From: a virus
Virus record (IMG/VR): IMGVR_UViG_3300020583_000015
Span: 1 to 64,000 of that record
Direction: 5' to 3' (one strand)
DNA: 64,000 bases
Below the pieces are notes generated by a model. The model saw only the letters and a program-made list of their open reading frames with translations. It was not told the origin of the DNA and ran no database searches. Positions 1 through 6,000 of the stretch are shown piece by piece (the first letter of the stretch is position 1; each line of letters starts with the position of its first letter). Position numbers and translations under genes: made by a program.

Positions 1-246
1 GCTCGAATCACAGAGTCCGACTTTGATCGGATGCTTTGGTCAGCGTTGGCAGCGATCCGAAAGATGGGCCTCAAAACAATGGCGGCGATTGATCTTGGGG
101 CATTCCAGTTTTTGGACTCTCGATCCAAAGACGACAGCTTGACTCGGATGTTGGAGTTGTTTGAGGACGAGGAGATTGGTCTGGAAATCTACGACTCCAA
201 CCCCACCGCTCCATTCCGAGAAACTATCGACCGACGTGGTCTTTGA
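1..246 (+). CDS. C-terminal end of unknown phage protein (partial)
   Basis: An open frame enters from the left edge and stops with TGA at 244-246. The visible 81 residues are soluble and acidic, with no motif I recognise. A TTG codon overlaps the stop and the next gene's ATG lies 6 nt beyond it, so the two are probably one operon. No function is proposed. Confidence 0.7.
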   Translation, partial: ARITESDFDRMLWSALAAIRKMGLKTMAAIDLGAFQFLDSRSKDDSLTRMLELFEDEEIGLEIYDSNPTAPFRETIDRRGL

Positions 247-251
247 CGTTT

Positions 252-1391
252 ATGGGAACATCAACAGCAGCACTTGCAAGAGTCGCAACAGGCACTGCAG
301 CACCACCAAGTAGCCTACCTCCGGACCTTCCGCCTAGCATCGCTAGGATTGACTACAGTCAGTATCGGGCGTGGATGAAGTGCCCTTGGTTTTGGTATGA
401 AAGATACGTCAATGGTGTTGAAAAGCTCCGCCCTAACGCAGGCTATCGTAATGACGCTCTTGCTCTTGGGAGTCTCGTTCATGCTGGGCTTGAAGGCTGG
501 GGAAATAGTCGTTCTGTTGGGATTCCTGAAACAACAGTAGCTGAGATTGGTCCCTCTCCAGAGACTCTTCAAGTCGCGTTGGGAATGGTGGCTGCATACG
601 CACGGAAGTTTCCGTCAGAAGAATTCCCGACGGAACTAACCGAGACGCCTGTGACGTTTCCGCTCCCAGTGTATGGAATTGAAGGCTTCGCGCTTATTGA
701 CAACTACTTTGAGGTGCGAACGCCAACTGTTATTGACGTTGGCTTGAGTGGTGAGCAGTTTGTTCTGGAACCAGGATGGTGGATACGTGAATACAAAACC
801 AAAGACGAAGCAAAACCCCGAGATACCTACGCCGCAGGGTGGGCCTGCAACATGCAAGCGAACTTTCAGCTATTGGGACTTCGCAATAGACTACCAGGTG
901 AGAAGGTTAATGGCCTTTTTGTGTGTGTGCTTGAGAAGCCCAGAGTATATATCCCTAAGCGAAAGTGCAAAGGATGCGGTGAAACAATTGAACTCAGTTT
1001 GTTCTACAGTACTGGCGAGGGGCACGCCTGTCCACTCTGCGGACACAAACAACTCGTGACGCCATACAAACCAAAGGCTTCCCGAGCTGAGCCCCAGATC
1101 TATCGCCTTAAGGTTCAGCGAACAGAAGACCAGCTTGCAACCGCAAAGCGCGAAATCACCCAAGTCGCGGAGGCGATGCAGGAGGCACGTCAAACAGGAT
1201 ACGGGTTAGATGGTGTTGACTCACCCCCTAGCCGTGAGATTTGTGTATGGGGGAATAGCGTGTGTGAGTTCTTCGATAACCATACCTACAATAGGCCAAC
1301 TGATGGGGATCCGTCTTTTGTAAAACGCGACACCCATGCCTACATGCGTCAAGAAAAGCTCATCCAAATCCTAACGGAGACAATTCAATGA
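252..1391 (+). CDS. PD-(D/E)XK nuclease (RecB/Cas4-like) with Zn ribbon
   Basis: This 379-residue protein fits the phage exonuclease/RecB-like PD-(D/E)XK superfamily. It opens with the YSQYRAWMKCPWFWYERYV helix and an ALGSLVHAGLEGW segment with His77. The core follows: Asp150, then Glu180-Tyr-Lys182 in WIREYKTKD, then Gln201 in the QANFQLLG helix. A four-cysteine ribbon (CKGC and CPLC, residues 239-263) is inserted near the C-terminus. It likely degrades DNA ends during recombination with the Sak4-like ATPase encoded downstream. A TTG at 243 overlaps the previous stop and is an alternative start; neither start has a clear ribosome binding site. Confidence 0.82.
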   Translation: MGTSTAALARVATGTAAPPSSLPPDLPPSIARIDYSQYRAWMKCPWFWYERYVNGVEKLRPNAGYRNDALALGSLVHAGLEGWGNSRSVGIPETTVAEIGPSPETLQVALGMVAAYARKFPSEEFPTELTETPVTFPLPVYGIEGFALIDNYFEVRTPTVIDVGLSGEQFVLEPGWWIREYKTKDEAKPRDTYAAGWACNMQANFQLLGLRNRLPGEKVNGLFVCVLEKPRVYIPKRKCKGCGETIELSLFYSTGEGHACPLCGHKQLVTPYKPKASRAEPQIYRLKVQRTEDQLATAKREITQVAEAMQEARQTGYGLDGVDSPPSREICVWGNSVCEFFDNHTYNRPTDGDPSFVKRDTHAYMRQEKLIQILTETIQ

Positions 1392-1555
1392 AAGTAATCA
1401 TAGTGTTACTTATTCTGGTACTTCTGTTGCAGGAAGCCCAGATCATCTGGCTCCACGACGATCTTGCTGATGTGATGTCAACTGTTCATGTGACAGTTCA
1501 AACCGTTCACCAGGTTGTTGACACGCTAGACGCTCTTATAAAGGCCACAAAATGA
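1388..1555 (+). CDS. 55-aa single-pass membrane protein
   Basis: This short frame starts with an ATGA overlap on the nuclease gene and ends with another ATGA overlap on the next gene, so it is translationally coupled on both sides. Residues 3-14 are a run of V, I and L, predicting an N-terminal membrane anchor. A helical, Thr/Val/His-rich tail follows. Function is unknown. Confidence 0.7.
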   Translation: MKVIIVLLILVLLLQEAQIIWLHDDLADVMSTVHVTVQTVHQVVDTLDALIKATK

Positions 1556-1761
1556 CCCCCAACCCCCACGGAGATTTCATCAAAATCAACATGGAAGAAA
1601 CCAAAATGAAAGCAGGCGAGTATTTTACAGCCCAAAACATGAAACAGATTAAGCACATCGCGGCTCATGGAAAGTTTGTGGCAGAGCTCCGCCAAGCGTT
1701 GTTAGCTGCAATTGAGCGGATTGAATATCTTGAGGATGTCCGGTACGAAGGAATTGACTAA
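1552..1761 (+). CDS. hypothetical 69-aa protein
   Basis: It starts by ATGA overlap with the membrane protein upstream. The C-terminal half is a predicted amphipathic helix rich in A, E, L and I (about residues 25-65), consistent with a small helical or coiled-coil protein. An internal ATG lies at residue 14. No family is recognised. Confidence 0.6.
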   Translation: MTPNPHGDFIKINMEETKMKAGEYFTAQNMKQIKHIAAHGKFVAELRQALLAAIERIEYLEDVRYEGID

Positions 1762-1765
1762 CGCT

Positions 1766-1933
1766 ATGATCAAAAAATACTGCACCACTTGCCACGAAGA
1801 AACGCTTCACAACCCCCTAAAGGATTCCGACAAAGCAGGCCACCGGTGTGTGAAGTGTGGCCAGCCCTGGCGTTATGGACGCAAACATTGGCGGCGCGAA
1901 GCGGGCAAGATAATGTTTGTTGCTGGCAACTAG
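1766..1933 (+). CDS. small Zn-ribbon protein
   Basis: This 55-residue protein starts MIKKYCTTCHEE and has a second knuckle CVKCG about 22 residues on. That makes a CxxC...CxxC zinc ribbon followed by a basic WRYGRKHWRRE tail that could touch nucleic acid. Six bases separate it from the previous stop. It belongs to the common class of phage zinc-ribbon microproteins; the target is unknown. Confidence 0.65.
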   Translation: MIKKYCTTCHEETLHNPLKDSDKAGHRCVKCGQPWRYGRKHWRREAGKIMFVAGN

Positions 1934-1960
1934 CACCCCTGTCTCCCTAGGGTGTTCGTA

Positions 1961-1990
1961 TTGACAACAAAAGGCTGGTTGTGCTATAGT
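1961..1990 (+). promoter_or_regulatory. sigma70-type promoter, extended -10
   Basis: TTGACA at 1961-1966 is a consensus -35 box. TATAGT at 1985-1990 is a near-consensus -10 box, 18 nt away, preceded by TGC, an extended -10. It lies in the only long gap of this part of the operon. Transcription should start near 1997 and drive the 2151 gene and those after it. A CCTAGGGTGT copy of the recurring element sits just upstream at 1946-1955. Confidence 0.8.
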
Positions 1991-2075
1991 GTTGATACTG
2001 CAGCACAAACAACATTCTCGAAGTTTGAGCGAAGTCGGCGGGAGTTTTCCTTCCTTTTTCTCTCGCCAACCAGAG

Positions 2076-2133
2076 CAGGACATAGCGGACGTGATCTGGC
2101 TCAGTGCAAAAGCCAGCACCGCCCTGTGTCCTG
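2076..2133 (+). promoter_or_regulatory. structured 5' leader hairpin
   Basis: CAGGACA at 2076-2082 pairs perfectly with TGTCCTG at 2127-2133. An inner TGGCT/AGCCA stem lies in the loop. The right arm ends 17 nt before the ATG at 2151, with AAAGGA in between. Downstream of the promoter, this is the 5' UTR of the next gene. The layout matches the leaders in the 53-63 kb region. Confidence 0.6.
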
Positions 2134-2150
2134 TTCATTCTAAAGGACTT

Positions 2151-2354
2151 ATGTCGATTGATAAAAACGGAATTTGGTTTCACCTGTCGGTAGCTGACGA
2201 CACTCAAGATTATGTGGGTTGGATTTGGCCTCATTGCCGAAAGGGTGATCGTCGGGCGAAGTGGTTCTCACTGAGTTTTGAGACGCGCTTCCACACCCTA
2301 AAAACTCTGCGTCAGACGTGGGAGTTGTATACAGCCTTTGGAGGCACAGTTTGA
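2151..2354 (+). CDS. hypothetical 67-aa protein
   Basis: The ATG at 2151 follows AAAGGA and a stem-loop leader, which favours it over an upstream TTG in the same frame. The protein is rich in aromatic residues (GWIWPHC, WFSLSFETRFH), and the WPHC region recalls one half of a zinc site. It ends GGTV; the codons for that tail double as the ribosome binding site of the next gene. No family is recognised. Confidence 0.6.
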   Translation: MSIDKNGIWFHLSVADDTQDYVGWIWPHCRKGDRRAKWFSLSFETRFHTLKTLRQTWELYTAFGGTV

Positions 2355-2542
2355 GCATTACACACGCAGATGGTTGGTATAGGTACACTTGTAAAGCCTG
2401 TGGAGAGTGTCTTGACAGTAAAACCTATAGCGATCTTACTGACCGCATGAAGTGGCATGACTGTAAAAGCTGGGAACACGCGGCTCGAACTAACACACTT
2501 CTTGAGCAGATTCTGGCGAAGCTAAGTGGAGGCACAGTTTGA
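2351..2542 (+). CDS. small Zn-binding protein, TTG start
   Basis: This 63-residue protein begins at a TTG overlapping the previous TGA (TTGA), with GGAGG 6 nt before. It has a C2H2-like pattern (YTCKACGEC, then H and C in MKWHDCKSW) and a helical C-terminus. It ends in the same GGTV and the same 16-base junction (2527-2542) as the gene before it, so it is coupled to the Sak4-like gene. Confidence 0.65.
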   Translation: MSITHADGWYRYTCKACGECLDSKTYSDLTDRMKWHDCKSWEHAARTNTLLEQILAKLSGGTV

Positions 2543-3381
2543 AAATCGGAGGTCTTGAAGTTCGTTCCACTCGCAATGTCATCAACCCTGACACGAAGCT
2601 ATGTAATCTTGTTTATGCGTACAACAAGTACGGTAAGACAACGCTAGCTGCTACGCTCAACGAAATGACCCTTCGTTACTACGGCAAGCCAACGCTTGTG
2701 GTGGCGTGTGAGGTCGCCGAGGGCGGCGGTACAATGTCTATCCAGGAGTTTGATGTGCCATATGTCACTCCACAATCGCTAAACGATCTTCAAGCCGTAA
2801 TTGCTGCACTTCCGAGTGACCAAACCTATGCAGGAGTCGTCCTTGACAACGCCACCGATGTTGTTGCCAGATTTGTTAAGCCGTATGCCCTCAAATTTCC
2901 GTACAGCAAGGGCACGCCAGCTGCTACGCGAGTTGCAGGAGTCCCAGAACAAGGCGACTATCAAACCATGGGCGAGAAAATGCGTGAAATCTTGGCAGGC
3001 TTCATCTGGCTCACAACCCTCCCCGATCCCAAGTTCCGCAAACATCTGGTAGTGACTGCCACCCTCAAGGACAAAACCGACCGTGACGGAAACCTCATCT
3101 GTATCCAGCCCGATTTGCCTGGAGCAATGGCTCAAACAGCCACTAGTATGTTTCAAACGGTTAGCTCTATTGATGTTAAGCAGCGGGTTGTTGAAGATCC
3201 TGCGAAACCAGGGGGTAAGCTGCGTGTTACTGAACGGGTGCTTGTTAGTAGTGCTGAGGGAACCGGGAAGCGAATTCTCGGAGACAGGACAAATGTATTC
3301 CCGACCGAAGCCCCGCTGAACTACTGCGAGATTTGGGAGAAGTGGTGGCTTCCACGGCTTAACGCAATCAAACCGTCCTGA
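2539..3381 (+). CDS. Sak4-like RecA-fold ATPase (AAA_24)
   Basis: This 280-residue protein resembles phage Sak4/AAA_24 nucleotide-binding proteins, which assist single-strand annealing recombination. Walker A is YNKYGKTTLA (residues 28-37), lacking the usual first glycine. Walker B is VVLDNA (100-105). The TTG start overlaps the previous stop and follows GGAGG. Neighbours include a PD-(D/E)XK nuclease and a DUF669-like gene, the usual company of this family. The exact annealing role is inferred. Confidence 0.75.
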   Translation: MKIGGLEVRSTRNVINPDTKLCNLVYAYNKYGKTTLAATLNEMTLRYYGKPTLVVACEVAEGGGTMSIQEFDVPYVTPQSLNDLQAVIAALPSDQTYAGVVLDNATDVVARFVKPYALKFPYSKGTPAATRVAGVPEQGDYQTMGEKMREILAGFIWLTTLPDPKFRKHLVVTATLKDKTDRDGNLICIQPDLPGAMAQTATSMFQTVSSIDVKQRVVEDPAKPGGKLRVTERVLVSSAEGTGKRILGDRTNVFPTEAPLNYCEIWEKWWLPRLNAIKPS

Positions 3382-3418
3382 TGAAGGCATCAAAACGAAC
3401 TGAGGTGAACTAAACAAT

Positions 3419-3835
3419 ATGGCATACGACAGCATGAGTAATGACGGAAGGCTTGACCCCCGTCATAAATCCAACAACACAGAAGAGTACAGCCGTCAAC
3501 AGGGCGGAGGTAATGCGAAACGAGGCAGCGGTGGCAGCGCCCAGTATGAGCCAAACTACCCGAGTGGTGGCTCAAATCAGGCTCCAGACGGAGGCGCAAG
3601 GCCTCACCCAACAGACCCTGTTATTAATCGCGATCCCTACCAACAGCTGACCGCGAAGTGTGACTACTGTGGCGGCACAACCACCAACACAACTCACATT
3701 TGTGACGACTGTGGTTCGCCGAAGGCAATTGTGCCAAAGCGTAACCAAGAAGGCTACGAGGCGGCGTCACTTGAGAACGCCAACAAAACACCGGGCTATG
3801 ACGCCCCAAAGGACAGCGGACGAAGAAATACCTAA
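3419..3835 (+). CDS. disordered protein with C-terminal Zn ribbon
   Basis: The 138 residues begin with about 75 that are rich in G, S, N, Q and P and likely disordered. A CDYCGG...CDDCG zinc ribbon follows (about 81-101), then a polar tail. The ATG at 3419 is 14 nt after a GAGGTGA ribosome site, and a second ATG at 3434 is possible. A flexible arm plus ribbon suggests a nucleic-acid or protein-binding adaptor. Function is unknown. Confidence 0.6.
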   Translation: MAYDSMSNDGRLDPRHKSNNTEEYSRQQGGGNAKRGSGGSAQYEPNYPSGGSNQAPDGGARPHPTDPVINRDPYQQLTAKCDYCGGTTTNTTHICDDCGSPKAIVPKRNQEGYEAASLENANKTPGYDAPKDSGRRNT

Positions 3836-3849
3836 ACGAACAAAAACAC

Positions 3850-4185
3850 ATGAACACTTTTAGCAAAACAATCCTTACCGTGGGGCTTGCGCTAGGCTGC
3901 GGAGCTTGCCAGTTCTTTGGCCAACCTAAGCCCACGACAAAACCAATCCCTGAAGTCACGATGTTGAAGTTTGAAAATGCAACACTGCGCTATCAGGCGC
4001 TTGCGCAACAAATCGGAGCCCTTCAGGCTGAAGTCAACAAATACCAAACCACCACATGTCAGGACCTGTTCAAGACCCCTGACTGTGATATCGACTGGGG
4101 CAAGAAGACTGCGACCTCCAAAGTCCCGGCTGCCCCAGCTAAACCAGCTCAGCCTGCTAAGGCTGTAGCTTCCCCCAAAAAGTAA
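3850..4185 (+). CDS. putative lipoprotein
   Basis: The 111-residue precursor has a lysine-containing n-region, a hydrophobic stretch TILTVGLALGCGAC and a lipobox ending at Cys20, so signal peptidase II processing is predicted. A short coiled coil (about 38-65) and a Pro/Ala/Lys-rich tail that could reach through peptidoglycan follow. It could act in superinfection exclusion or as an outer spanin, but it sits among recombination genes, not lysis genes. Confidence 0.65.
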   Translation: MNTFSKTILTVGLALGCGACQFFGQPKPTTKPIPEVTMLKFENATLRYQALAQQIGALQAEVNKYQTTTCQDLFKTPDCDIDWGKKTATSKVPAAPAKPAQPAKAVASPKK

Positions 4186-4206
4186 CTTAACCAACTCAGG
4201 AGATAA

Positions 4207-4734
4207 ATGACCGCATTCGCGACAACTAACGCTATGTCAATTGAAACAATCACCACGCCCCAAGAAGAGGGCTTCACATACGTAGACCTGAACGAGGTTG
4301 ATCCGTCCTTTAAGGCGATCCCTCAGGACTTCTACACGCTTCAGGTGTTGAAAGCCGAGCGTAAGGAGTTCAACTACAAAACCGACGGCAAGTCTCACAA
4401 GAAGGGTGACACGGGGGAGTATGTGAAGTTCAGCTTCCTTATCAAGAATCACCCAGAGTTTGCTGGACGGAGGCTTTGGGAGACGGGATTCTTTAGCAAG
4501 CAATTTTTGAGGGGCTTGCGTCTGTTGATGGACGCCACAGGAGTCAACCAGGTTCCTGGTGAGCACATCGACGAGTGGTTCAAGCAGCTCTCGACAGACC
4601 AACCGGACTTTCGTACTCAGGTGCTGGTTGTGCCTGATGTTGATTGGCAAGGTAACGCTCGGTCTGTAGAGAAAGATGGAGTCACCCCGAAGACCATCAA
4701 CAAAATCAACTGGAAGGAGATCATTCCAGTCTAA
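4207..4734 (+). CDS. DUF669-like phage protein (possible ssDNA-binding)
   Basis: This 175-residue protein resembles the DUF669 family found next to phage recombination ATPases. It has a beta-rich core (GFTYVDLNEVDPSFKAIPQD, then YVKFSFLIKNHPEFAGRRLWETGFF) and a helical segment around 100-125. AGGAG precedes the ATG by 6 nt. A single-strand binding or annealing role fits the context but cannot be shown from motifs. Confidence 0.6.
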   Translation: MTAFATTNAMSIETITTPQEEGFTYVDLNEVDPSFKAIPQDFYTLQVLKAERKEFNYKTDGKSHKKGDTGEYVKFSFLIKNHPEFAGRRLWETGFFSKQFLRGLRLLMDATGVNQVPGEHIDEWFKQLSTDQPDFRTQVLVVPDVDWQGNARSVEKDGVTPKTINKINWKEIIPV

Positions 4735-4749
4735 AGGAGGTGAATCCTT

Positions 4750-4830
4750 TTGAACGATCCGATTGTTGAAGATCCCTGTGAACCTTGTGGGGGTCTTTGG
4801 TTTGTGTTGTTGAGGTGTTTGCTACAGTAG
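4750..4830 (+). CDS. possible 26-aa peptide upstream of tRNA
   Basis: AAAGGAGGTGA, a full match to a bacterial anti-Shine-Dalgarno, stands 5 nt before a TTG at 4750 that opens a 26-codon frame with a CEPCGG motif. The frame runs into the first bases of the tRNA and stops at 4830. So strong a ribosome site with no larger gene suggests a leader peptide or a remnant. Confidence 0.3.
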   Translation: MNDPIVEDPCEPCGGLWFVLLRCLLQ

Positions 4831-4896
4831 CTCGAACGGTAGAGCAGCGCACTTGTAATGCGTTGGTTAAAGGTTCAAATCCTTTCTGTAGCTCCA
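4821..4896 (+). tRNA. tRNA-Thr (anticodon UGU)
   Basis: Full cloverleaf. The acceptor is GCTACAG with CTGTAGC, and the D stem is GCTC/GAGC. The anticodon stem is GCGCA/TGCGT, with loop CTTGTAA giving anticodon TGT. The T stem is AAAGG/CCTTT with loop TTCAAAT. The 3' end TCCA encodes CCA. It reads ACA, and probably ACG, threonine codons. Confidence 0.93.
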
Positions 4897-4933
4897 AAGC
4901 CTAGAGGCAAGGCCAGCTGGTGAATGCCTCCAA

Positions 4934-4952
4934 GGGCGGTGAAAAGCCGCCC
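4934..4952 (+). promoter_or_regulatory. GC-rich hairpin between tRNA and next gene
   Basis: GGGCGG (4934-4939) pairs perfectly with CCGCCC (4947-4952) around a 7-nt loop. ACAACTTTTT follows and then the ATG at 4963. It may be an intrinsic terminator for the tRNA transcript, or a leader hairpin of the next gene like those in the right arm. The T run starts 6 nt after the stem, so termination would be weak. Confidence 0.5.
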
Positions 4953-4962
4953 ACAACTTTTT

Positions 4963-5166
4963 ATGAAACCACTTGCTCAAGAAACAATACTCCACAACCG
5001 AATTCGTTGTTTGAAATGTAATCAAACAATCGAGTCAACTCACAGGCATGATTTTCGTTATTGTCGGTGCGGCTCGGTGGCAGTTGACGGGGGCAGGGAC
5101 TATCTGCGGCGGGTTGGGAACCTCGCTGATATTGAGGAGCTATCTGTATGCTCAAATGGCTGCTGA
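4963..5166 (+). CDS. DUF7695-like Zn protein
   Basis: This 67-residue protein matches a common small phage family with the pattern RCLKCNQTIESTHRHDFRYC followed by RCG and VDGGRDYLRR. Cysteines and histidines likely bind one zinc. The ATG at 4963 lies 10 nt after the hairpin; an in-frame ATG at 4924 would run through the hairpin and is less likely. It overlaps the next gene by 19 nt. The role of the family is unknown. Confidence 0.7.
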   Translation: MKPLAQETILHNRIRCLKCNQTIESTHRHDFRYCRCGSVAVDGGRDYLRRVGNLADIEELSVCSNGC

Positions 5167-5303
5167 TTGTGGTCTTGTTGGTGGGAGTAGGTGGTGTGCT
5201 TGGAGGCCTCGCTGAGCTACAGTTCGACGCCTACTCCCACCAACAAGACTGGTACATGGAGAGTGTGATGCAACAGAACGCACATAGGCAGGCTACCAAA
5301 TGA
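5148..5303 (+). CDS. 51-aa membrane protein
   Basis: The ATG lies inside the end of the upstream gene and the TGA overlaps the next ATG (ATGA). Residues 2-21 are hydrophobic, with a run of G and V, predicting one membrane helix; a polar Gln-rich tail follows. Its coding sequence contains a perfect 20-bp inverted repeat. Function is unknown. Confidence 0.65.
   Translation: MLKWLLIVVLLVGVGGVLGGLAELQFDAYSHQQDWYMESVMQQNAHRQATK
5172..5249. repeat. perfect 20-bp inverted repeat inside a gene
   Basis: Bases 5172-5191 are the exact reverse complement of 5230-5249, around a 38-nt loop, and G-U pairs could extend the stem at both ends. It lies wholly within the 51-aa membrane protein gene, so one DNA segment encodes both a strong RNA hairpin and two peptide segments. 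Confidence 0.9.
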
Positions 5304-5677
5304 GACTCACCTTCCCTAGCGGCATAACAGGCTACCCACACCAAGCAGCAGGAATGGTCGGAGAAGGATGGAGAGACCTCATTCTGAAGCTTATCGCGGA
5401 TCTTGATGCGCTTGGATGGGACGGCCACCTAAATCAGGTGAAGGAAAAATTCGGTGGGCTCCGCTTTTACATTGGTGGCGGCACCTCTGAGATCTTCGAC
5501 CGTATCTCCGAAGCCGAAGAGCAAAGCTACAGCATTTGTGAAATGTGTGGGAAGCCAGGTCAGCTTCAGTATAGCAACCATGGGGATGGGTATTGGATGA
5601 AAACCCTTTGCCAGACCTGTGGCATCATCGCAGAATACGGCCTAAAGGCCGAGAAAGAAGAGGAAGGTAGACTATGA
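5300..5677 (+). CDS. phage Zn-ribbon protein of VKEKFGGLRFY family
   Basis: The 125 residues contain VKEKFGGLRFYIGGG (about 47-61), an AEEQSYSICEMCGKPG knuckle and a second LCQTCG knuckle. This pattern recurs in uncharacterised proteins of phages and bacteria. The start overlaps the previous stop. The CxxC pairs likely hold zinc; no reaction is known. Confidence 0.6.
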   Translation: MRLTFPSGITGYPHQAAGMVGEGWRDLILKLIADLDALGWDGHLNQVKEKFGGLRFYIGGGTSEIFDRISEAEEQSYSICEMCGKPGQLQYSNHGDGYWMKTLCQTCGIIAEYGLKAEKEEEGRL

Positions 5678-6000
5678 AACGCGCACTTGCAACGCTCGCC
5701 CTTACAGCAGCATCACTGTGGGGACAAACGCAGACAGTCCCACAGCCCTCGACTGTTGGACCGCCTTCAAACCTAACCCAGACAACAGCCCGAGAGTGGG
5801 TTGATCTCTCAAAGATCACCTTCCTTCGCTTTAGCTGCTACACTGGAAGCGTTGCGTATGGTGGCAGTCTTGCTGTAGGTGGGGTGAATGTAGTTATGAC
5901 CCCTGACATGGAAGCCTTCCTTCGGAAGTGGTTTGGCATCAACCGCAATTTCGACTGCACAAACCCTGTTGACGACGGTGTGTCCACAATCAACCAGTGA
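5674..6000 (+). CDS. secreted 108-aa protein
   Basis: The N-terminus MKRALATLALTAASLWGQ is a Sec signal peptide with probable cleavage near WGQ|T. The mature part has two cysteines (FSCYTG and FDCTN) that could form a disulfide, a Gly/Val-rich beta segment and an amphipathic helix. It overlaps the polymerase start by GTGA. A periplasmic or outer-surface role is likely, for example altering the host envelope. Confidence 0.65.
   Translation: MKRALATLALTAASLWGQTQTVPQPSTVGPPSNLTQTTAREWVDLSKITFLRFSCYTGSVAYGGSLAVGGVNVVMTPDMEAFLRKWFGINRNFDCTNPVDDGVSTINQ

Noticed and set aside
2294-2304. Extra TAGGGTGTG-type site (CACACCCTAAA)
   Set aside because: It lies inside a gene and matches only the core; treated as chance.
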